64,000 nucleotides of DNA from Odontocerum albicorne (lineage: Eukaryota > Arthropoda > Insecta > Trichoptera > Odontoceridae), in contig OX463838.1 in the NCBI GenBank assembly GCA_949825065.1, forward strand, positions 1,364,001 through 1,428,000, given 5' to 3'. Numbering within the stretch: the first letter of the stretch is position 1; the number at the start of each line of letters is the position of its first letter. Positions 25,001-37,000 of this stretch are shown piece by piece. A program made the position numbers and the translations under genes. Below the pieces are notes generated by a model. That model was not told where the DNA came from. It searched no databases and saw only the letters and a program-made list of their open reading frames with translations.

Positions 25001-28000
25001 CAAATTCATTTGACGTTTGCGAGCGTTTGAGTCAACAAACGTTGCCACTCTCCAAAACTAACCAATTTCATTACAACTTACCATCTTTATTTACTTTCTG
25101 TGCAATTTAACTCCAAAGTGATTTTATTACAAGTACATTTTTGTATAATTTGCTCGATGGGTTCCACAAAGGCTCCCTTTTATACACAGCTGTTATTAAA
25201 ACTTCCGCCATCTTATAAAATCACTTGGTGACACAATAAAATTAACAAATACGTCTGTTCGCTGGGAGACTCACTAGGTGACTAATCATTATGTAGCGTG
25301 GCGCGAAGATTGCAGTGTGGCCATTGCGATAGTATGAGGTGCGTTGGTTCGCTAGGATATGTCACCTAGCTCTAAGCACCAAGCGAGGCTCCTACCTGTG
25401 TGGCCGAGGCCTAACTAAACTGATCAAGACAATAAACGGTAAAATCTGGATTAAAATAATCTTAAAGCTCAATTCTATTATGTCTGAGATGTACCTTTCT
25501 GGAGAGATGCGTGTCGGAGCTCCAGTGGGCGGGCAGTGCGCTGATGTGGGTCTGGGCAGCACTACTACGGCGGGGTGCCCTCGGACCCGGGGGTACCAGC
25601 AGGGGTCTCGCACTACCCCGTACCACTTCGCGGTGTGCCAACGGCCTGTCGGGAATTACAAACTTCAATTATAAAATATACATAGATAATATACATGTGA
25701 ATGTGAGGGAACACCAACAACTTACAGTACCCGCTGGTAAGTAATACACATCGGGCTTAAGAAAGAGACTGTCAGCCATAATCGGCTAACTTCGGCTTTG
25801 TAGAAAGTCGTCTCTGTCATTCATACACGTGTTCCGTCGCGATTTGTCAGTCGTTGTCAAGCGTTCTAGGGTGTGGTCATGTCCACTCCAAAGTATATGA
25901 ATGACAGAGACGACGCTCTACAAAGCCGAAGTTAGCCGATTATGGTTGACAGTCTCTTTCTTAAGCCTGATGTATATTACTTACTGCCGGGTACTGTACT
26001 AGCGTTAGTCGTCGTACGTATCATAATAACTTCATTGCATGGCATTACATTCGTATCGTAACATTCCCTTGGCGCAATCAAAACATTCTCATTGCAAAAT
26101 TTCAAAAATCCTCATCGTAATCTGATTCAAGTCCACATGGGAAGTTAAATATTTTGATAAAACTAATATCTTACCTACCTACATATAGCAAGGTACACAT
26201 TTATAATACCTGTGTGCAACCTATCCTCACATATGGCATCGAAGCGAGGGCGGACACTGTCAGGACAAAAAGTATGCTAAGGACAACGGAAATGAGAACT
26301 CTGCGCGCTATTGCTGGGAAGACTTTGTGTGATTGTGTAAGGAACACCACGATCCGAGAGGTCTGTGAGAACCAAGATGTGGTCAGATGGGGACGACAAC
26401 GTCGACGATGCTGGTACCAACATGTACAGAGAATGAATTCCACAAGAATTCTATACATAGCTCTGCATGGGGTACCGGATGGACGGCGTCCACCAGGGAG
26501 ACCCCCGAAACGATGGAGAGATAGCTGGAGCTCAGCATCACAAGAGTATAATCCTGTAATAACAGACTCTTGAGTCTACAGAAAGTTGAAAAAGGAGAAG
26601 AATATCTTACCTGTACTGCAAAGGGTTAGGGCACGTGTTCCTCCTGACATTGATATTACCAGAGAAGTCATCTTCCAGCATTCCACACTTGGAGATGTCA
26701 GTTTCTACACACACAGAGTACTGGGTTCTTAAGGTGGTTTTCAGCACATCAAACTGATCTAAACTTTCATCACGATGATCAAAACTCAATTCCCTAGTTT
26801 CCACATCCACACTGGAGCCTCTTTCGAAACTGGACGACTTTGTATTATCGAAGCTGAATGACTTTTGATTGTCAAAACTATAACTCTCGTTACTCTCAAA
26901 GCTTTTCCTGTACTGCTGTTTTGTATCCGAAGCTTCTAAGTAGTTCTTGCTACTTGAAGATCGTAATAAAGGCTTTCTTTCTTGACTATCTCGATCAGTT
27001 TTATCTTGATTTTCGCTGTCAATATTATTCAAGTTGGGATGATTTTTCCTTCTTAAAATTCCCTTTTTGGAACTCGAGTCAGTGTCTACTAGAGTTGATT
27101 TCTTTTGAGATTCATAATCAAAATTATCTGTAGTTTTGTTGATTGGGCGTTTATTTTCAGAGCGTTGAGATTCAGAATTGAGGATGTTGAATTTAAGGAG
27201 AACTGGAGTGGAAGAGTCACTCGGGGCACCAGTCCAGTGGTCTCCTTCAGTTATGGAAACAAGGTCCTCCTAAAAAATTAAAACATTTGTCTTTCAAAAC
27301 ATAAATGCAGGTTAAATCTCATTATAACAAATTCGAAGTGGCAAATATTTTTCGTTGAATCAAACAATTTATTAATGTATGTTTCCATATTTTCTGTGAT
27401 AAGCTGTGAAAATTAATTATTTTTAAAGGAGTAGTAGGTATGTATTGTACCATTTTGAAATCCTGACTAAACAGGCCATCTTTTGATGTAACTTGCCAGG
27501 TTAGCGTAGTACATTATTTTTACAATATGAAGAGTTAAAGTTAGCTGATAAAAAAGATTAATTTTTATGATCTGACAAAAACAATTTTTTTTTCGAACGT
27601 GAAGGTTTTTTTCGTTTTATATCAGACTCCGACTGATAGCAGGGTTATCTAGGATTGCGATACAACCATTAAAATCATAAAATATGGCAATTTGTAGTCA
27701 CAGCATATAAACATTTGGCGCAGGGTAGCTACTTTCACAATTTTCAAAGAACTCAAAGCCTATAACTCGAAAAGTATTACTATATATTAGATTTTTTTAA
27801 CTCTAGTAGAGTAATTTTTTTAAACTCTGAACCGTCATTTTTCTCGATGCCGGCTTGACATCGAGTTACAGGACACCCTGTATATACAAAAATGTTAATT
27901 CTATTAGGTTTTATTTTTGCAAAAATATTCATGGCCCTCCGGGACCTGCCATACTAATACCTTGCGGTATCTAAAAGGTTAAACAACTGTTTTATTGTTA

Positions 28001-31000
28001 TTGCCGTAATGACATAAAAAGACTGCTTACGGGCCACATAAAACACTCTGGTGAGCCGTGGGTAGATCAGGGGTCTCCAAACTTTTTAGTCTAAGGGCCA
28101 CACTGACTCCTCCACTAAGTCCCAAGGGCCAAGACCTAGCTATACTTGATTAGCAAAAATATGTCAGTTTGTTAAAATCAAATAATATTTGGCGACGTTC
28201 GTCAAAAGTCACTATGTTACTCTGCATTGGCTAGGGATGGGGTATACGATAATTGGATTTTCGATTTTTTTATACCTAAAATTAAATGTTCGTAATTAGT
28301 AATTAGTATTAATTCATAGTGGATCTTGGCCTATTTTATTTTATTTAAAGATAGATACAAATCATACAATACATTAGAAAGTCAGTATAATGAAAATTAG
28401 GAATTAAAACGTCCGTTTAGAGATAAACAATTTTTCAATTTATAAAAAAAACTATTCAATTTGTAAAAAAAACTATTTTACCCCATCCCTTTGAGACATG
28501 ACATTTCAAATGTCACAGGGACCATCCTACATTTTCTCAAGTATAGCTCATCACACCAATTTACTGTAGTTTTGAATTACGCGCAAATTTTCATAAATAA
28601 AAAAACAAATGATTATTATTTTGTATGATTTACTTACATTGTAAATTTTACAATGTAATCAAAATAAACTATGACGGGTCGGATACCGGGCTTATCCGGC
28701 CCGCTACCGCGGACCGGATTAGTGGTGCTCGCGGGCCGTAGTTTGGAAACCCCTGCTCTAAACCATTGTGAAAGATAAAGATCATTTATATTAAAAATGT
28801 ATTATCATTGTATATAAATTTTACCTGAAATCATGTTAATTCTTTGGTATCATCCGTGGTAAAGATGTATTATCATTGTATCATCCGTGGTAAAAATGTA
28901 TTATCATTGTATTATTTGGTATCATCCGTGGTAAAGATGTATTATCATTGTATTATTTGGTATCATCCGTGGTAAAGATGTATTATCATTAAAAATGTAT
29001 TATTATTGTATATAAATTTTACCTGAAATCCTGTTAATTCTTTGGTATCATCCGTGGTAAAGATTAATTCAATATCATCAACTTCCTCCGATTCATTCCC
29101 ACTCACACTATCCTGCTCGCACACACGCTCCTTCTTACTCCCTCCCCCTCCTCCTATGGTCTCTGAGAACACTGAGTTGTCACCTTCTGATATAGATCTG
29201 AAAAACAAATTTACATTTTTAGTATGCAAAACAAAAATCAATAACGTTCAACTTTTCTTCCTTGTAACAACTGACATTCACTCTGATCAATTTCTAAACT
29301 TTTATGAATAAATAAATACCTGAAAAATGAATTATGTTACTAAAAAAACAAGCATAAAGATTTTATACCTCTATATTTGGTTATATTTTCAACGGTTGAT
29401 TAACCCTTCCCTTATGGTGATAAAATTGAAACGCGCGCTCCGGTGTTGGGTAGTGAGTACGCGATCAAAAATTAGCGATTCTAAATCGGAAAAATAAGAA
29501 CATTCATAGATAATCCCCTTAATTAATTATAATTGAAGTTAAAAATTATAATAATTGAGATTTATTTGCTGAAAACATTAAAAAACCATCTGGCAACGCT
29601 CACGGAACGGGCGTAGATCTAGTCTCGTTGCCAGCCCAACAGCTACTGCGGCGCGGCAGGGTTGGTGGCTAACTCGGGCGTGGCTTACACTTGCGAGGTT
29701 GAGACAATTGAGCTCCTCGCTATTCAGTGAAGTATGCAAAAGTGAGATGCGAATATAGTGTCGCGCTTCCCGCATACTCTTCACCTATCGTCAAGACCCA
29801 AGATCGAGGCACTCACAGCGTTTAAATGCGAATTTGTTTCCGATATTCAGAAAATACTTACGATGTAGTCGATAAATTCTGATTATTATTAATATTATTT
29901 TTTAAATCAATGCGTAAATATATTATGGAGGAATACCTAAAATCTTAACCTTGTATTTATTATATTTATAGAGATATTGATGGTTATTAGAAGCAACGTG
30001 TAGAAGATACCCAACACAGGGAAGGAAAGGTTAATATCTCTTTCCTTCCTATCTATTCTTAATTTCCTGAAACTCTATTAATTTTCACTTATGAAAAGTA
30101 AACAACCTATACTACTTGTACACATTTCAAAACTTGTAAAAAGTCAATTTTATACTCAAGAAAATGTAGCATGGTCCCTGTGACGTTTGAAATGTCACCT
30201 CTCAAAGAGATGGGGTAAAATAGTTTTTTATTTACAAATCGAATAGTTTTTTTATAAATCAAAAAATTGTTTTTCTCTAAACTGACATTTTAATTCCTAA
30301 TTTTCATTATACTGACTTTCTAATGTATTGTATGATTTGTATCTATCTTTAAATAAGCCAAGATCCACTATGAATTAATACTAATTACGAATCTTTAATT
30401 TTAGGTATAAAAAAAATTTAAAGTTCAATTATCGTATACCCCATCCCTAGCCAATGCGGACTAACGTAGTGACTTGACGAACGTCGCCAAATATTATTTG
30501 ATTTTAACAAATGCCACATTTTTGTTAATTTGTAACAAGATGTATTAATTTGTCATTATTGTTAGTTTTATGTAATGTATTTACCTAAATAACTTGCTAT
30601 TTATTAGAATCGAGGCTTATATTAAAGTTGATAAAATAATTAAAATTGCTGAACGTCGTTACAAGATTGTATTGGGGTAAATTTGTGAAACATTCACAGG
30701 GGCCATGCTACATTTTCTTTAGTATAGTAGAAACTTATACACCTGACCTCACTAAGATACAAAAACTAGGAAAAACATAAATGTTTTTAAGATAAACTAT
30801 AGTTAAATAAGTTTAAAAGATTTAACATTTCAATTCCCTATAAAAGATAATCTATACCTTGAGCCGCAGTTTTTTTTATATCTGAGCCAAAATGTAAAAC
30901 TTTATTGATTCACATAAATTCAATTATTCTTCCAATAAAAACTCTTATTTCAAAACAACTTTCAAAAATATTTTCTTGTGTGATTATCCAAATCAATAAT

Positions 31001-34000
31001 TGACAAAACATTTATTAAATGTTAACCTCTAAACGATTATGACTGTACGGTGTACGGCGAGCGAATTTTTATCTCAAGAGAGTATGGACGTACACGGTAC
31101 GTACAATGTTTTTATTCCCGAATACATTAATTTATCCATAAAACGGGCATGACTCAAATGTTTTTAATTATTTTGTATATGGCGACCGCAATTACATTAT
31201 TTATATTACTTACAAAATAAATTTTTTATTTTCCTTACAAAATCTCACTTGCTTAGCGGTTTTTTTAATTGTTGGATAAAACACAGATGGCGTCGCGAAC
31301 TTGCCTGGGTCTTATAACATTTGAGAAGTGTAATGTATGGCATTTATAAAAATGGAGTCGTATACAATATAACAACGCGTTCAAATTGAGAATTATTGTA
31401 TCTATTGTGATCTCCGGAAACGGTGATGTTAATTGGCCACCAAGATCATGTGATCTGACACCGTTGGACTATTTTCTCTGGGGTTACGTGAAAATCCAGG
31501 TCTATAAGAATGACCCCCAATCAATTCCTGAGCTGAAGGACGAAATTATTCGTGTTACTGGTGAGTTAGAACCGCAAATATGCCGAAATGTCATCGAAAA
31601 TTTTGACAAAAGAGTGGACATCTGTGGAGCTGCAAGAGGTAGACATTTGGCGGATATTAATTATTGTGTTTAAATGGCATACATTATACTTCGATAATTA
31701 ATAAAAAGTTTTTTGAAATCAAAGCAAATTGTGTGTTTTATTCAAGAGTTCATAAAAAAAATATTTAAAAAACCGAGCAATTTGAAAGACCCTAAAGATA
31801 AAAAACGATTATTGAATAACTAAACGTACTGATAGATTTTCTTCTTTAAATACTGTATTTTATAATGAAATAAATGTTCAACTGTCCCTAGATACGATTG
31901 ATTGTGCCACCCCACTGTCGCCTATTGTCTGCTGTCTGATGGAAGTCAGTAGGGTAAAATCAATAAAGGGGAAACAGATAGACAATAAATTAAAGATTCC
32001 TTGTTAAAGCTTGTTGACATGAAATAATATTCCTATTATTAGACCTTTCAACATCAATATATGTGCCTCAATTTACATATTAAATAGAATATCTTTCATT
32101 CTCTCTGGATTTTCCAACTATATAAGAATATTAGAACGAATATAATGACATTTTTAATTATTTAATATATTATACATTTTTTGTTTTTATTATTTCAAAC
32201 TAACATATTGGGTTGATGCAAAAGTTATGACCGTTTTTTACATATACAATTAAACATTTTTTTTTTAGATTTGTATTATTTATTTAATCAATTATATAAT
32301 TTTCATCAGTTCTTATAACCTTCTCCCATCTTTCTATCAACTTATTAATACCATTAGTGTAAAATTCCGTGGATTTTGATGCGAAAAATGTAGTAAGGGA
32401 TGTTTTTACCTGCTCTATTGTATCAAATTTTTTATCATTTAAAAAAATTTGCAGTGATCGGAATAAATGAAAATCGGAAGGAGCAAGATCTGGAGAATAC
32501 GGTGGATGCTTGATAACATCCCAATTCAACTCATTTAGCTTGTGTTGGGTCATCATAGCCACATGTGGTCGTGCGTTGTCGTGATGAAACACTACCCCTT
32601 TTCTGTTTACCAATTCTGGTCTATCCTTTTGAAGGGCGCTGTTCAATTTGGATAATTGCTGACAATATGGTTCTGCTGTAATTGTCTGATTGCGTTCCAA
32701 GAGTTCAAAATACACAATAGTGAAAAATTTGTGAAAAATTAGTGAAAAACAATTAGTGAAAAATCTCCAGATCGGAATTTTGTAAACCATCTTCGTACCT
32801 GTCGAACTTTGATGACATCTACTCCATACACTTCGCAAATGTTTTTGGTTGCCACACTCGCGGTATTGTCTTTACGGAATTCATAAAGTAAACAATGACG
32901 TAAATGCACTTTATCAACCGACATTTTGAAAAAATGCAAGGGCTCTTCACTGTACTCTGGCCAGGCCAAAACTGAATAGAAAGTAGAGGGAAAGCATCCT
33001 TTATACAATGGAATCATTTAAAAGAAGATACTATTCATCATTCTTACCTGGGAATTTTTTTACCTGGGATCATAAAAAACGGTCATAACTTTTGCATCAA
33101 CCCAATATTAATCAGATTTTCTTTTGAATATTTTTCTTTATGAAAAGTACCACACAAGATAAGAGATTAACAAAAAATCAATAACACTTTTCAACTATTT
33201 CAATAACAAACAATTTGTTTTTCTCGTTGCACAAATGTATGCACTGTTTTAACCCTTCCCTTACGGTGATAACAATGAAACGCGTGTTCCGGTGTTGGGT
33301 AGTGAGTACGCGATAAAAAATTAGCGATTTTAAATCGGAAAAATAAGAACATTCATAGATAATCCCCTTAATTAATTATAATTGAAGTTAAAAATTATAA
33401 TAATTGAGATTTATTTGCTGAAAACATTAAAAAACCATCTGGCACCGCTCACGGAACGGGCATAGGTCTAGTCTCGTTGCCAGCTCAACAGCTACTGCAG
33501 CGTGGCAGGGTTGGGGGCTAACTCGGGCGTCGCTTACACTTGCGAGGTTGAGACAATTGCGCTCCTCGCTATTCAGTGACGTATGCAAAAGTGAGATGCA
33601 AATATAGTGTCGCGCTTCCCGCATACTTTTCACCTATCGTGAAGACCCAAGATCGAGGCACTCGCAGCGTTTAAATGCGAATTTATTTCCGATATTCAGA
33701 AAATACTTATGATGTAGTCGATAAATTCTGATTATTATTAATATTATTTTTTAAATCAATGCGTAAATATATTATGGAGGAATACCTAGAATCTTAACCT
33801 TGTATTTATAATATTTATAGAGATATTGATGGTTATTTGAAGCAACGTGTAGAAGATACCCAACACAGGGAAGGAAAGGTTAATAAGATCTTATAGTTTT
33901 TCTATTTGCTGAATGTTAGTCACTTTATCAATCACCATCAAATGAATTTTATTTCCGTTGAAAAGGGGTCAATACAAAAAAGTTTTTCGAACATCATACA

Positions 34001-37000
34001 AAATGTTTGACTGTTATAGTTGGGAAATATTGCAAAAAAGGTAAAATGAGGTATATTTAAAAATAAGTCTAAATTATACTTAAAAAAAAAACTCTCGAAT
34101 TTATTTTAGTACTTACAATTATGAAAAATATTACGATTAAATTTGATTACGTAATGAACTAATTTATACAGAAGGCTGCGTCATGTAATGTTGCATACAA
34201 ATATAAAGTTTTTCAACATTTTTTTCTATAATTACTCATTCTGCAAAGGTTTGAATTTGATTTCATATATTAATCAAGTTTTTTCTTATATTAACCCTAC
34301 AATGCGTGACATCATGGATTTTGATTAAATGTATACTCAGCATAGGAAAAGTGATGTATACAACGGGAAAAATAATGAAAAAAATTAAAATAATTTTTAG
34401 TGTTTTTTTTATTGAAAAAATGCATAATGATGCAAATTTGCTTCACACATATTTTGTTGATTTTTACCATGCAGATAAGTTTTTACATGAAAATATTGTG
34501 TAAATAAATAAAACATACGTGAATTGTTTTTATTTTTCAACTTTTAAAACACTTTTATTACGGTTTAATTAATTCTTGAAGTGCAGTAAAAAGTTTAATC
34601 TACCATTCCTCCGTCAGAATTTAAAAAAAAAATTGATATACAAACACTTTTTTTAATTTTCTTTTTGCAAATGATCAACAAGAGAGATAGTTGTACCATA
34701 CGATTTTAGTGTAATTTATTGACAAAACATGGTCTTGCATTTATCATATTTTTTTTAATTTCACGATGCAAATTTGCATCCCAATTGCACCGTAGGGTTA
34801 AATTCTATTTTCTTCTTCAATATGTTGTAAAAATTATGATTATTATATTCACACTGCAACGAGAAAAACAAATTGTTTGTTATTGAAATACGAGTTGAAA
34901 CTCGTAGTTGAAAAATGTTATTGATTTTTTGTTAATCTCTTATCTTGACGAAATTAACTAAAATATAGTAAGACCAGGTAACATCAAAAAGCACAAAAAT
35001 TTTGCTGAATAGAACTCTCCAATTTCTAATATTCCTGTACAAGGTAGAAAAACTGAAGGTCTTTTAGGAGAACGAATCACTTTATCCTGCAAGAACTCGA
35101 CGTAAAAGTCTAAACGATTGTAATATGCCTTTAGTGCTTATTTTCTTTGAACACTTATCAAGCAAGAGCCGGATAACTTAGAAATACTAATGGTTGTAGG
35201 CAGTGTTCGAAATAATTGTATTAAATATAGGCAGTGTTCGAGAGAAGCAAATCAGAGGTAAATCGCCGAGTTGCTGGAGTAACAAGGATACGATAGAAAT
35301 ATTTTCTGCAGTTTCACACAAGGCATCAGATCACCAGGAGTTGAGCTAGAGCATAGTTTACCAAAATTTTTCACGCCGTAGACCACTTGCCGATTTTTTT
35401 GTTTTCCGTAGACCCCTTGCCTGCCTAATATTGAATTTTCCTAAACTTATTAACTTCAAATGTGTTTTTGACAGCTGACACAGTGCTGTTCACCTTGATA
35501 AAGTTTTTTATCGAGTGGACAATTGTAAAAAAAAAAGGAAAACATGTACAATTTTTATTCACGCCTTTATTGAAAAGATAACATGCAAGTAAATATTTGG
35601 CTTTGGAACGAAACAAATCAAAACCTAGTAAAATTCTTACATAAAATGAATACACAAATAATACTGTTAACGAGAGGGATGGACCTGATGCTCTGATAGC
35701 AATGGTTCAATATTTGGTTTCAAATTAGTGAGGTATAGTCTTAAATCTCCACGTTCAATGATTTGCATTTCGATTTCTTTATATAAGTATTTTCTATGTC
35801 TAATATAAGTATTATGTACACACAATCTGTGTTAGGTGTAATAAGACATTTACGGAACGCTTAAATATTGATGATGAACTGCTTAAATGGGATCCGCTCA
35901 TGTGGACCCCCATTTACATCTCGTAGACCCCCAATTTCTTTTCTCGCTGACATAGACCCCCTGCAAGTCTAAATCGACCCTTGGGAATCTTTGAGCTAGA
36001 GAGTTGGAGTTAACATCACCATTGATCACAGCCCCAAACCATGAATGAATACATGACTAAGTATGAGAGATCCCCTCCTTCAATATGTTGCATCAAGTAC
36101 CAATCATCCTGTATTTAAAGTAAATCTGTGGTTTCAAAGCACAAGCAGCCCTATTAATACAAGTGTATTTTTTTTATAGATTTTGCAGTTAAGTACCAAA
36201 CTAAGTGCAAGTAATAATTTACTAAAAAAATACTACTTAATCTACATTTCTTAAAATAATGGTAATTGATAATTATTATATTCAGAAATTTATGAAAGAT
36301 AATGAAATTATGACAGTAATAATTACTTATTCACTAAATTTTGTTGGTTTCTATACTAGAGAAAATGTAGGAGGGTTCCTGTGAGTTTGAAATGTCATGT
36401 CTCAAAGGGATGGGGTAAAATCGTTTTTTTTACAAATCGAATAATTTTTTTATAAATCGAATAATAGTTTTTCTCTAAACTGACGTTTTAATTCCTAATT
36501 TTCTTTAAACTGACTTTCTAATGTATCGTATGATTTGTATCTATCTTTAAATAGGCCAAGATCCACTATGAATTAATACTAATTATGAACATTTAATTTT
36601 ATGTATAAAAATAATTTAAATCCAATTATCGTATACCCCATTCCTAGCCAATGCGGACTAACGTAGTGACTTTTGACGAACGTCGCCAAATATTATTTGA
36701 TTTTAACAAACTGCCAAATTTTTGCTAATTTGTAACAAGATGTATTAATTTGTCATTATTGTTAGTTTTATGTAATGTATTTACCTAAATAACTTGCTAT
36801 TTATTAGAATCGAGGCTTATATTAAAGTTGATAAAATAATTAAAATTACTGAATGTCGTTACAAGGTTGTATTGGGGCAAATTTGTGGCAAACTGTCAAG
36901 GGACCATGCTACATTTTCTCCAGTATAACAAGTAAATATTTTTGTGAATGGACAAGAACACCTTGACTTGTAATGTCTCAATAATTTGGTGTATTTTCCA

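Larger units (their letters stand above)
33156..34946. mobile_element. long-inverted-repeat element hosting two MITEs
   Basis: About 100 bp at 33156-33250 (AAGATAAGAGATTAAC, ATTTGTTTTTCTCGTTGCA) is found inverted at 34852-34946. Two TTAA-type MITEs sit inside (33253-33879, 34295-34797), leaving about 660 bp of host sequence. No transposase; class unknown. Confidence 0.75.

Noticed and set aside
29578..29784. 68-codon open frame shared by the young piggyBac-type MITE copies (also 33427, 53321 and 59606 inverted)
   Set aside because: The copies are nearly identical DNA, so a shared frame is expected. The one diverged copy (59606) carries indels that change the reading, and no domain is visible.
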